NCBI GenBank assembly: GCA_035760965.1
Contig: DASTRY010000028.1
Location: 1 to 50,467 of the forward strand
Length of the DNA: 50,467 bases
DNA from: JADGHX01 sp035760965
Lineage (GTDB): Bacteria; Pseudomonadota; Gammaproteobacteria; Steroidobacterales; Steroidobacteraceae
Direction of reading: 5' to 3'
Shown here: in pieces, positions 41,040 to 48,883 of the stretch
How positions within the stretch are numbered: position 1 is the stretch's first letter
How the letters are laid out: the number at the start of each line of letters is the position of its first letter
The notes under the pieces: model-generated
What the model saw: only the letters and a program-made list of their open reading frames with translations
Database searches by the model: none
What the model was told of the DNA's origin: nothing
Translations under genes and position numbers: made by a program

Positions 41040-42074
41040 ATGAGCGTCGCGCGCACCCTGGACGCGTCCGCCCTCGAGAGGTACTTCGCTTCGGCGCTAC
41101 CCTCGGTCGGCAGCGTATCCACGGTGCGCCAGTTCGATGGCGGCCAATCGAACCCGACGTACTTGATCGAGGCGAGCTCGGGCCGGTACGTGCTGAGACG
41201 CAAGCCTCCCGGCGCCCTGCTCCCGTCGGCTCACGCCGTCGACCGCGAATTCCGCGTCATTCGCGCGCTGCGCGACACGCAGGTCCCCGTCCCCGAGGCG
41301 CTGTGCTTCTGCGCCGACGAGTCGGTCATCGGCACCGTCTTTTACGTGATGGAGTACGTCCCCGGCGAAATCTACCGGGACCCGGACCTTCCGGAGATGA
41401 CGCCCGCGCAGCGCGCGAAGATCTACGACGAGCTCAATCGCGTCATCGCCGCCCTTCATTCCATCGACCCCCAAGCAGTGGGTCTCGAGGATTTCGGCAG
41501 AGCCGGCAACTACGCCGAACGCCAGATCGCCCGCTGGACGCAGCAGTATCGGGCTTCCGAAACCGAGAAGATCGACGCGATGGAGCGTCTCATCGATTGG
41601 CTCCCCGCGCACATCCCGACGGACGAGCAAGAGCAGACCCGCATCATTCACGGCGACTACCGCATCGGTAACGTCATCTTCGACCGCGACACGCTCACGC
41701 TGCGCGCCGTGCTCGACTGGGAGCTGTCGACGCTCGGTAATCCGCTGGCCGATTTCGCCTATCACTGCATGCCGTATCGCCTGCCCGCTTCGATGTCGAG
41801 CTGCGTGGGCGCCGGCGCCATCAGCCGACCGGGGATTCCGAGCGAAGCCGAGTATCTGCGCCGTTATTGCGAGCGCACCGGGCGCGCGACGACGATCCGC
41901 AGCTTCGACTTCTATTGCGCGTTCGGCATGTTCCGTCTTGCCGCCATTCTGCAGGGCGTGAAGGCGCGCAGCCTGCAGGGCAATGCGTCCAGCACCGACG
42001 CGTTCGAGGCCGGCAATCGCGCTCGTCCCATGGCCGAGGCCGGCTGGGCCCAAGTCGTGCGGGCGCACCACTGA
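41040..42074 (+). CDS. APH-family acyl-CoA kinase, ACAD10/ACAD11 N-domain type (LvaA-like)
   Basis: 344 residues with the phosphotransferase fold of APH/choline kinases. It has the nucleotide loop FDGGQSNPTYLI, the Lys region YVLRRKPPGALLPSAHAVDREF, Brenner motif HGDYRIGNVIFD (His204-Asp206, Asn211) and the Mg-binding DWELSTLG (Asp226). KPPGALLP, SVIGTVFYVMEYV and RQIARWTQQY are shared with the kinase half of human ACAD10/ACAD11 and with LvaA, not with antibiotic kinases. The family phosphorylates the 4-hydroxyl of hydroxyacyl-CoA. The next gene, 14 bp on, is the matching ACAD half. GAGGAG precedes the ATG by nine bases. LvaA is known to need the small LvaB; no such gene is here. Confidence 0.9.
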   Translation: MSVARTLDASALERYFASALPSVGSVSTVRQFDGGQSNPTYLIEASSGRYVLRRKPPGALLPSAHAVDREFRVIRALRDTQVPVPEALCFCADESVIGTVFYVMEYVPGEIYRDPDLPEMTPAQRAKIYDELNRVIAALHSIDPQAVGLEDFGRAGNYAERQIARWTQQYRASETEKIDAMERLIDWLPAHIPTDEQEQTRIIHGDYRIGNVIFDRDTLTLRAVLDWELSTLGNPLADFAYHCMPYRLPASMSSCVGAGAISRPGIPSEAEYLRRYCERTGRATTIRSFDFYCAFGMFRLAAILQGVKARSLQGNASSTDAFEAGNRARPMAEAGWAQVVRAHH

Positions 42075-42088
42075 GGAGTACGCGAGCG

Positions 42089-43309
42089 ATGGATTTCAGC
42101 TACTCCGACAGAGTCCTCGCGCTGCGCAAGCGCATCGACGAGTTCATGCGCGAGCTCATCCTGCCTGCCGAGGCCGCCTACCAGGAAGAAGTGCAGGCGA
42201 ATCGCCGGGCCGGCGACGCATTCGCCCCGACGCGCACGATGGAACAGCTCAAGGAACGCGCGCGCGCCGCGGGCTTGTGGAACCTTTTTCTCCCCGGCTC
42301 CGGTCACGGCGCCGGCCTCACCAACCTGGAATATGCGCCCCTCTGCGAGCTCATGGGCCGCTCCCCGCTGGCGCCGGAGGCGTTCAACTGCAGCGCGCCC
42401 GACACCGGCAATATGGAAATCCTCGAGCGCTACGGCACGCCCGAGCAGAAGGCGCGCTGGCTCGAGCCCCTGCTCGCAGGAGAAATCCGCTCCGCGTTCG
42501 CGATGACCGAGCCGGACGTCGCGTCGAGCGACGCCACGAACATCAGCTGCTCGATCGTGCGCGAAGGCGACGAGTACGTCATCAACGGCCGCAAGTGGTG
42601 GACGACCGGCGCGAACAGCCCGCGCTGCAAGCTCATCATCCTCATGGGCAAGACGGACCCGCACAACCCCGATCGTCACCGCCAGCAATCGATGGTGCTG
42701 CTGCCGATCGACACGCCCGGGATCACCGTGGTGCGCCATCTGAGCTTGTTCGGCTACGACGATGCGCCTCACGGCCACGCGCAGCTGCGATTCGAGAACG
42801 TTCGCGTGCCCGTCGACAACATCCTGCTGGGCGAGGGCCGCGGGTTCGAGATCGCACAGGGCCGGCTCGGCCCCGGCCGCGTGCACCACTGCATGCGCGC
42901 GATCGGCGCGGCGGAGCGCGCGCTGTCGCTCATGTGCAAGCGGGTATCCGGTCGCGTCACCTTCGGTAGCCCGATCGCGCATCAGAGCGTCACGCTGGAG
43001 CGGATCGCGAAGGCGCGGATTCTCATCGAACAGGCGCGTCTGCTCGTCCTGAATGCCGCGTACATGATGGACAAGGTCGGCAACAAGGCCGCCGCCAAGC
43101 ACATCGCCATGATCAAGGTCGCGGCGCCACAGATGGCCTGCCAGGTCATCGATTGGGCGATTCAGGCGCACGGCGGCGCGGGCCTGTGCGAGGACTTCCC
43201 GCTCGCATCCGCATACGCGCATGCGCGCTCGCTGCGCATCGCCGACGGACCCGACGAAGTTCACTGCAATCAGATCGGTCGAATGGAGCTTGGAGAGCAA
43301 CTCGCATGA
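42089..43309 (+). CDS. ACAD10/ACAD11-type acyl-CoA dehydrogenase-like protein (LvaC-like)
   Basis: 406 residues. Long conserved runs match the ACAD half of ACAD11: GLTNLEYAPLCELMGRSPLAPE, FNCSAPDTGNMEIL, MTEPDVASSDATNI, GRKWWTTGA, GEGRGFEIAQGRLGPGRVHH and a C-terminal IADGPDEVH. The residue before that Gly is Asp386, where ordinary dehydrogenases carry the catalytic Glu. Known members remove phosphate from 4-phosphoacyl-CoA to give an enoyl-CoA instead of simply dehydrogenating. With the kinase gene just upstream the two steps would be: phosphorylate gamma-OH, then eliminate. GAGGAG lies upstream, and the stop overlaps the IclR start by four bases. Confidence 0.92.
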   Translation: MDFSYSDRVLALRKRIDEFMRELILPAEAAYQEEVQANRRAGDAFAPTRTMEQLKERARAAGLWNLFLPGSGHGAGLTNLEYAPLCELMGRSPLAPEAFNCSAPDTGNMEILERYGTPEQKARWLEPLLAGEIRSAFAMTEPDVASSDATNISCSIVREGDEYVINGRKWWTTGANSPRCKLIILMGKTDPHNPDRHRQQSMVLLPIDTPGITVVRHLSLFGYDDAPHGHAQLRFENVRVPVDNILLGEGRGFEIAQGRLGPGRVHHCMRAIGAAERALSLMCKRVSGRVTFGSPIAHQSVTLERIAKARILIEQARLLVLNAAYMMDKVGNKAAAKHIAMIKVAAPQMACQVIDWAIQAHGGAGLCEDFPLASAYAHARSLRIADGPDEVHCNQIGRMELGEQLA

Positions 43310-44172
43310 ATCAGGTCGTACGCATGGTTCCTCGCGCGCGCCCACGCCGCGCGCTCGACGCGACGACGAACGCGCGGCTACAAGCCTCCTATCGCCAGCG
43401 CGACAAGGGCGATCGGCAATTCGTCGAGGCGCTCGCCCGCGGGCTCGCCATCCTGCGCTGCTTCCGCGCGACCGATCATTCGCTCGGCAATCAGGAAATC
43501 GCGCGGCGCACGGGCCTCCCGAAGCCGACCGTCTCGCGCCTCACCCACACGCTCACGCAGATGGGCTTCCTGCAACCGACCCAGCACGACGAGTACGCGC
43601 TCGGCGTCGGTGTCCTTGCGCTCGGCCACGCGTATCTCGCGAGCCTCAATGTGCGCGATGTCGCGCGGCCCCTGATGCAGGAGTTCGCGGACTTCGCCAA
43701 AGCGACCGTATCGCTCGGCGAAGCGGACGGCCAGCGCATGGTCGTGCTCGAAATCTGTCACGGCAGCCCGACCTATCGCTTGCGCCTCGACATCGGCGAA
43801 CGCGTGCCGCACAACACCACCGCCCTCGGGCGTGCGTACATTGCAGGCATGTCGGAGGAACGCCGGCGCCAGTGCATCGCCGGGCTCACCGAGCGCCAGC
43901 CCGCCGAGATGCGCGCGGAGTTCGCGAACAGCCTCCGCGACTCCCTGCGGGACCACGACAAGTACGGCTTCGTGTTTTCGTTCGGCGACTGGAAGGAAGA
44001 CATCTTCGCGTGCGGCGTGCCGCTCGTTTCGGCCGATGGGCGCCGCATCTTCTCGCTGAGCTGCAGCGGTCCCGTGTTCGACATGACCCGCAAACGCCTC
44101 ATGGCGGAGATCGGACCGCGCATGGTGCAGCTGCGGGATCGCATTCTCGAAGCCACGCACGGAGTCTTCTGA
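43306..44172 (+). CDS. IclR family transcriptional regulator
   Basis: 288 residues. After a basic N-terminal extension of about 45 residues (MVPRARPRRALDATTNARL) comes a winged helix-turn-helix (VEALARGLAILRCF, QEIARRTGLPKPTVSRLTHTLTQMGFL). The C-terminal GAF-like effector domain follows (AKATVSLGEADGQRMVVLE, ERVPHNTTALGRAYIAGM, FACGVPLVSADGRRIFSLSCSG). IclR proteins sense aromatic or short acids and act as repressors or activators at nearby promoters. It is embedded in the operon, coupled to the ACAD11-like gene by ATGA and followed after 15 bp by a ligase, so it would autoregulate with its targets. Its likely site is the divergent region 37608-37872. Confidence 0.93.
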   Translation: MNQVVRMVPRARPRRALDATTNARLQASYRQRDKGDRQFVEALARGLAILRCFRATDHSLGNQEIARRTGLPKPTVSRLTHTLTQMGFLQPTQHDEYALGVGVLALGHAYLASLNVRDVARPLMQEFADFAKATVSLGEADGQRMVVLEICHGSPTYRLRLDIGERVPHNTTALGRAYIAGMSEERRRQCIAGLTERQPAEMRAEFANSLRDSLRDHDKYGFVFSFGDWKEDIFACGVPLVSADGRRIFSLSCSGPVFDMTRKRLMAEIGPRMVQLRDRILEATHGVF

Positions 44173-44187
44173 CAGGGATCGACGCAC

Positions 44188-45858
44188 ATGGAAGAGCTTC
44201 ACACGCGCTTCTGGCCCGCCCACCGCACCCGGAACATTCACGTTCCGGAGACCTCGATCTGGTTCAATCTCGCCACCTCCGCCGCTCGCTTTCCGCAGAA
44301 GACGAGCATGATCTTCTACGACACCGAGCTGCGGTATGCGGAAGTGAAGTCTGCGGCCGAGCGGCTGGCCGGTTTTCTGCAGCAAGCGTGCGGCGTGCGC
44401 CGCGGCGATCGCGTAGCGCTGTACTTGCAGAACAGCCCGCAATTCGTCATCGCCTACTACGCCCTTCTTCGCGCGGACGCGGTCGTCGTGCCCATCAATC
44501 CGATGAATCGCGCGCTCGAGCTCGCGGCCATCGTCGAAGATGCGGGCGCGCGCGTGATCATCGCCGCGCAGGACCTTTACGAGCACGTCGAACCGCTGAT
44601 GGGTCGCGTCGTTCAGCACGCGATCATCGCGTGCTACGTGGACTACCTCACGGCGAAAACCGATCTCGACGTTCCCGATCCGCTCACCGCTCCACGCAAG
44701 TTGATCCGCGGTAGCGGGATCACGTTGTGGCGTGACGCTCTTGAGCGCGGTTATCAGCCGGCCGCACACCTGTCGACGGCCGACGACCTCTGCGTGATGC
44801 CGTACACATCCGGCACGACGGGGCAGCCGAAAGGCTGCATGCATCGACATCGAAGCGTGATGCACACGGCAGTGGCCACCGCCATGTGGGGCGGCCTGCA
44901 TCAAGAGGAGCGCGGCCTCTGCGTGCTGCCGATGTTCCATGTCACGGGCATGCAGCACTGCATGAACATCGGGATCTACCTCGGCAGCACCGGCGTCATC
45001 ATGTCGCGCTGGAATCGGGAGCTTGCGGGCAAGCTCATCGAGCGCTACCGCTGCACGCGGTGGACTTCCGTCCCGACGATGCTCATCGATTTCCTCGCGA
45101 GCCCGACGACCGCGGGCTACGACGTGTCGAGCCTCGCGAGCATCGGCGGCGGCGGCGCAGCCATGCCGGAGGCCATCGCGCGCGCCTCCGAAGCGCGCTT
45201 CGGCCTGAAGTACCTCGAGGGCTACGGGATGACGGAGACGATGGCGCCGACGCACGCCAATCCCGAAGCGCACCCGAAGCGGCAGTGCCTCGGCATCCCG
45301 ATCTTCAATACCGAATCGCGCATCATCGATCCCGTGACGCTCGCGGATGTGCCGCAAGGCGAGATCGGCGAGATCGTCGTGCGCGGCCCCCAGATCTTCG
45401 ACGGCTACTGGAATCAGCCGCAAGCCACCGAAGAGGCATTCGTCACGATCGACGGCAAGCGCTATCTCCGCACCGGCGACCTCGGGCGCATGGACGAAGA
45501 GGGTTACTACTTCTTCGTCGATCGCATCAAGCGAATGATCAATGCGTCGGGCTTCAAGGTCTGGCCCGCCGAGGTGGAGTCGCTGCTGTTCGCGCATCCG
45601 GCGGTGCAGGAAGCCGTCGTCATTGCCGCGAAGGATGCGAAACGCGGTGAGACGGTGAAGGCGCTCGTCGTGCTGAAGCCGGCGGCCCGCGGCCGCCAGA
45701 CACCGGAACAGATCATCGAGTGGGCGAAGGCGAACATGGCGGCGTACAAGGTGCCGCGCGTGGTCGAGCTGGTGGAGAGCCTGCCGAAATCGAGCTCAGG
45801 CAAGGTGATGTGGCGCGCGCTGCAGGAGCAAGAGGATCGAGCTTCCGCACGCGCCTAG
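44188..45858 (+). CDS. Acyl-CoA ligase (AMP-forming)
   Basis: 556 residues of the ANL superfamily. The ATP/AMP loop YTSGTTGQPKGCMHRH starts at 207, the GYGMTETMAPTHAN segment is the A4/A5 region, and YLRTGDLGRMDEEGY, DRIKRMINASGFKVWP (hinge A8) and SSSGKVMWR with the C-terminal catalytic Lys follow. It activates a carboxylic acid to acyl-CoA via the acyl-adenylate in the cytosol. The substrate pocket cannot be read reliably; PMFHVTGMQHCMNIGIYLGST is that of medium- or long-chain ligases. In this operon it would feed the kinase, dehydrogenases and FadB-like enzyme. Confidence 0.93.
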   Translation: MEELHTRFWPAHRTRNIHVPETSIWFNLATSAARFPQKTSMIFYDTELRYAEVKSAAERLAGFLQQACGVRRGDRVALYLQNSPQFVIAYYALLRADAVVVPINPMNRALELAAIVEDAGARVIIAAQDLYEHVEPLMGRVVQHAIIACYVDYLTAKTDLDVPDPLTAPRKLIRGSGITLWRDALERGYQPAAHLSTADDLCVMPYTSGTTGQPKGCMHRHRSVMHTAVATAMWGGLHQEERGLCVLPMFHVTGMQHCMNIGIYLGSTGVIMSRWNRELAGKLIERYRCTRWTSVPTMLIDFLASPTTAGYDVSSLASIGGGGAAMPEAIARASEARFGLKYLEGYGMTETMAPTHANPEAHPKRQCLGIPIFNTESRIIDPVTLADVPQGEIGEIVVRGPQIFDGYWNQPQATEEAFVTIDGKRYLRTGDLGRMDEEGYYFFVDRIKRMINASGFKVWPAEVESLLFAHPAVQEAVVIAAKDAKRGETVKALVVLKPAARGRQTPEQIIEWAKANMAAYKVPRVVELVESLPKSSSGKVMWRALQEQEDRASARA

Positions 45859-45918
45859 ATCGCCCGGAAAAGACTGTGTGATCTGACTTTGTGACCGAAC
45901 TAGAGGGGGGACGCACAA

Positions 45919-48393
45919 ATGACTCACAGACAGGTCTCGACTCACCGGCTCTGCGCGCTGCTGCTGGCCGCGTTGCCAGGGATTCCCGCGGCGCTCGCGC
46001 AAAGCGCGGCGACACCAACGAGCGGCGACACCGCGAAGAACATGACGGAAGTGATCGTCACCGCGCAAAAACGCGAGCAGAACCTACAGGACGTCCCGAT
46101 CGTCGTGACGGCCGTCTCCGCGCAGCTGCTGCAGGATACCGGCGTGAAGGACATCAAGGACCTCACGATCCTCACGCCGGGCCTCATCGTCACGTCGACC
46201 ACCAGCGAAGCGGTGACGACCGCGCGTATCCGCGGCATCGGGACGGTCGGCGACAACCCCGGCCTCGAGTCGTCCGTCGGTGTGGTGATCGACGGCGTGT
46301 ACCGGCCGCGCAATGGCGTGGGCTTCGGCGATCTCGGCGAGCTCGACCGCATCGAGGTGCTGAAAGGTCCGCAGGGCACGTTGTTCGGCAAGAACACCTC
46401 GGCGGGCGTGATCAACATCCTCACCAAGCGGCCGGACTTCGATTTCCGCGCCAACGCGGCGTTGACCGGCGGCAATTACAACAACGTCGAGGCGGGCGGC
46501 TCCATCAACGGCCCCATCGTCGCCGACAAGCTCGCAGGCCGGTTGTACGTGGCACGCGACAAGCGCGACGGCTTCTACGACACGAACATCGCGGGTGGGC
46601 CGCGTACCGCGACGGACGATGCCGACCGCGACATCAAGACCGCGCGCGGCCAGTTGCTGTTCCGGCCGAGCGAGGACCTCCGCGTCCGCTTCATCGGCGA
46701 CTACACCGAGCGCAATGAGAACTGCTGCGCGGCCGTGCAGTCGAACGTCGGTGCGAGCGCGCCGGTGATCAACGCGCTTGCGCCGGACACGGGCGTCGCT
46801 ATCCCCGCCGATCCGTTCGCGCGCCGCACGTTCTCGAACCGCTCGACCTCGCAGGACATCAAGGACAAAGGCGCGTCGGCCGAGGTGAACTGGGACCTGA
46901 AGTCGATCGGCGCCACCCTGACGTCGATCACCGCGTGGCGCGACTGGCGCGTCGTGAGCGGCCAGGACTCCGACTTCTCCACCGCCGACATCTGGTATCG
47001 CGCGAACGATGGCCGCTTCAGCAACGAGTTCGAGCAGACGAGCCAGGAGTTGCGGCTTGCGGGGGTCTCCGGCAAGGCGACGTGGCTCGTGGGCGCCTTC
47101 TACGCGAACGAGGACCTCGACTCGCTGCAGCATCTCGCGTTCGGCACGCAGTTCGAGCCGTACTACAGCCTCCTGTTCTCGCAAGGCATGGCGCCGACGC
47201 TGGTGTCCACCATTACCGGGCGCGCGCCGGGCACGTCGTATCCGCTCGATGCGGGGCTGCAGGATCGCTTCAAGCAGAAGTCCGACAGCTACGCGGTATT
47301 CACCAACGACAGCTATCAGTTCACGGAGAGGCTCGAAGGCACGATCGGCCTGCGCTACACGAGCGAGGACAAGAAGCTCGACTCGGTGTACTCGAACATC
47401 GGCGGCGGTTCGGCCGGCTGCGCGGCATCCCGCGCGCGCAGCGCGGTCGTCAACGCCGTCTTCGCGGCGGCCCCGCCCGGCACGGCGCAGAACTGGTTCA
47501 ACCTCGGCTGCGGCACCTACGCCGATCCGGCCTTCAACAACGCGACGACGCATCAGAGCATCAACGAGAGCGAGTGGAGCGGCACGGCGAAGCTGGCCTT
47601 CCGCTTCACCGACGATGTCATGACTTACGTGTCGTATGCGCGAGGTTACAAAGCGGCCGGATTCAATCTCGATCGCGAGCGCATCGTGAGCGCGGCGCTC
47701 GGCGCGGCCGATCCCGCCTCGGCTGTCGATCCGGACACGCACTTCGCACCCGAGACGGTGGACTCGTACGAGCTCGGCACGAAGACGAGCTGGTTCGGAC
47801 GCAGCTTGCTGCTGAACGCAACCGCGTTCTACGAGAAGTTCGAGAACTTCCAGCTGAACACGTACACGGGCATCAGCTTCGTGGTCGCCTCGATTCCGGA
47901 AGTGACCTCGAAGGGCGTGGACCTCGACTTTCTGTGGGCGGTGCCGGGACAGAAGCTGAGCTTCCAAGGCGGAGTGACCTACGCCGAGACGGTGTACGGC
48001 AACTTCACGCCGGGACCGGGCATCTCGCCGCGCCTGCCGAACAACACGGTCTCATTCGCGCCGCGGTGGTCGGGCACGCTGGCCGCAACGTACTCCCAGC
48101 CGCTCGGCGCGAATCTGCTCTGGCGGACGAACGTCGGTGCGAAGACGACCTCGACGTACAACACGGGCTCCGACCTGAACCCGGCCAAGCAGCAGAGCGC
48201 GTACACGATCGTGAACGCGCGAATCGGTCTAGGCAGTCAGAGCGAGCGCTGGATGCTCGAAGCGTGGGGGCAGAACCTGTTCGACCGCGACTACTACCAG
48301 CTCTTCTTCGACGCCCCGCTGCAAACGGGCACGTTCGACGCCTACCTGGGCGCTCCGCGCACGTACGGCCTCACGCTGCGCGTGAGCTTCTGA
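45919..48393 (+). CDS. TonB-dependent outer-membrane receptor
   Basis: 824 residues. A Sec signal (LCALLLAALPGIPAALAQ), the TonB box TEVIVTAQKREQ, a plug domain (LQDVPIVVTAVSAQLL, VVIDGVYRPRNGVGFGDL, RIEVLKGPQGTLFGKNTSAGVINI) and a 22-strand barrel ending in the typical terminal Phe (TLRVSF) are visible. This is the large IroN-unlike group common in Caulobacter-, Sphingomonas- and Steroidobacter-type bacteria, which import hydrophobic compounds or saccharides rather than siderophores. Placed 60 bp after the ligase gene, it would bring the acid substrate of the island across the outer membrane. An AGAGGGGGG Shine-Dalgarno is strong. Two close Cys (NCCAAV) lie in an outer loop. Confidence 0.94.
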   Translation: MTHRQVSTHRLCALLLAALPGIPAALAQSAATPTSGDTAKNMTEVIVTAQKREQNLQDVPIVVTAVSAQLLQDTGVKDIKDLTILTPGLIVTSTTSEAVTTARIRGIGTVGDNPGLESSVGVVIDGVYRPRNGVGFGDLGELDRIEVLKGPQGTLFGKNTSAGVINILTKRPDFDFRANAALTGGNYNNVEAGGSINGPIVADKLAGRLYVARDKRDGFYDTNIAGGPRTATDDADRDIKTARGQLLFRPSEDLRVRFIGDYTERNENCCAAVQSNVGASAPVINALAPDTGVAIPADPFARRTFSNRSTSQDIKDKGASAEVNWDLKSIGATLTSITAWRDWRVVSGQDSDFSTADIWYRANDGRFSNEFEQTSQELRLAGVSGKATWLVGAFYANEDLDSLQHLAFGTQFEPYYSLLFSQGMAPTLVSTITGRAPGTSYPLDAGLQDRFKQKSDSYAVFTNDSYQFTERLEGTIGLRYTSEDKKLDSVYSNIGGGSAGCAASRARSAVVNAVFAAAPPGTAQNWFNLGCGTYADPAFNNATTHQSINESEWSGTAKLAFRFTDDVMTYVSYARGYKAAGFNLDRERIVSAALGAADPASAVDPDTHFAPETVDSYELGTKTSWFGRSLLLNATAFYEKFENFQLNTYTGISFVVASIPEVTSKGVDLDFLWAVPGQKLSFQGGVTYAETVYGNFTPGPGISPRLPNNTVSFAPRWSGTLAATYSQPLGANLLWRTNVGAKTTSTYNTGSDLNPAKQQSAYTIVNARIGLGSQSERWMLEAWGQNLFDRDYYQLFFDAPLQTGTFDAYLGAPRTYGLTLRVSF

Positions 48394-48405
48394 ACGACGC
48401 GGGCG

Positions 48406-48439
48406 GCGGCGCCGAGGCCACCCGGGGCTTCGGCGCCGC
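48406..48439 (+). other. Strong GC hairpin just after the TonB receptor stop
   Basis: GCGGCGCCGAGGCC (48406-48419) pairs with GGCTTCGGCGCCGC (48426-48439) through 14 pairs including one G-U, with a 6-nt loop. No T-run follows, so it is not a classical intrinsic terminator; it may protect the mRNA end or help Rho. Confidence 0.55.
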
Positions 48440-48555
48440 TGCCGACAAGCTCAGGCGTCTCCGTCCTACACGGGGCGCCGTCGTCCGCCGACATTTCCCG
48501 GACGCCGCTCGGCTCATGATCTCTCCCACATCGAAGCGGATTGGGAGAAGGGCTA

Positions 48556-48720
48556 ATGCTTCACTACGCAGTCGTGTTTTTCGTCATCGCGCTGATCGCC
48601 GCCGTCTTCGGCTTCGGCGGTATTGCAGCAGGCGCGGTGGGCATCGCGAAGGTGCTGTTCTTCGTGTTCCTGATCCTGGCCGCCATCAGCTTCATCGCCA
48701 ACGCGACTCGCAAGACCTGA
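48556..48720 (+). CDS. DUF1328 family small membrane protein
   Basis: 54 residues: MLHYAVVFFVIALIAAVFGF, GGIAAGAVGIAKVLFFVFLI, then AAISFIANATRKT. Two hydrophobic helices joined by the GFGGIA turn and a conserved AKVLFFVFL segment match DUF1328, small inner-membrane proteins often raised in stress. The role is not known. GAGAAGG lies five bases upstream of the ATG. It is bounded by its own terminator downstream (48780-48806) and is probably transcribed separately from the TonB receptor. Confidence 0.85.
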   Translation: MLHYAVVFFVIALIAAVFGFGGIAAGAVGIAKVLFFVFLILAAISFIANATRKT

Positions 48721-48779
48721 CGCGGATTCGAGCTACCGCGCGACTGATACGGACAGCGCGCGACCGAGCTCACCCCCGG

Positions 48780-48812
48780 ACGCCGGCGCATTTCGACCGC
48801 CGGCGTTCTTTT
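48780..48812 (+). terminator. Rho-independent terminator for the DUF1328 transcript
   Basis: ACGCCGGCG (48780-48788) pairs with CGCCGGCGT (48798-48806) over a 9-nt loop, followed by TCTTTTC on the plus strand. Confidence 0.75.
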
Positions 48813-48822
48813 CGTCGGAGAT

Positions 48823-48855
48823 AAAAAAGGCCGGCATGCTCGCGCATGCCGGCCT
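48823..48855 (-). terminator. Rho-independent terminator for lon (minus strand)
   Basis: AGGCCGGCATGC (48828-48839) pairs perfectly with GCATGCCGGCCT (48844-48855) over a 4-nt loop. The A-run at 48823-48828 gives the U-run after the stem in minus-strand transcripts. It lies 29 bp past the lon stop. Confidence 0.9.
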
Positions 48856-48883
48856 GTTCATTCCCCTAGCGGTCGTCCGGCAC

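Noticed and set aside
41040..42074. Aminoglycoside resistance kinase
   Set aside because: The fold is APH, but motifs and the neighbouring ACAD gene match the ACAD10/11 acyl-CoA kinase group.
43378..45597. 739-codon minus-strand frame opposite the IclR and ligase genes
   Set aside because: Composition and position show it is the reverse reading of conserved genes.
46084..47967. 627-codon minus-strand frame opposite the TonB receptor
   Set aside because: Arg-rich shadow; the plus strand has a full plug and barrel.
48406..48439. Intrinsic terminator after the TonB receptor
   Set aside because: The hairpin is strong but no T-run follows; kept only as a structural element.
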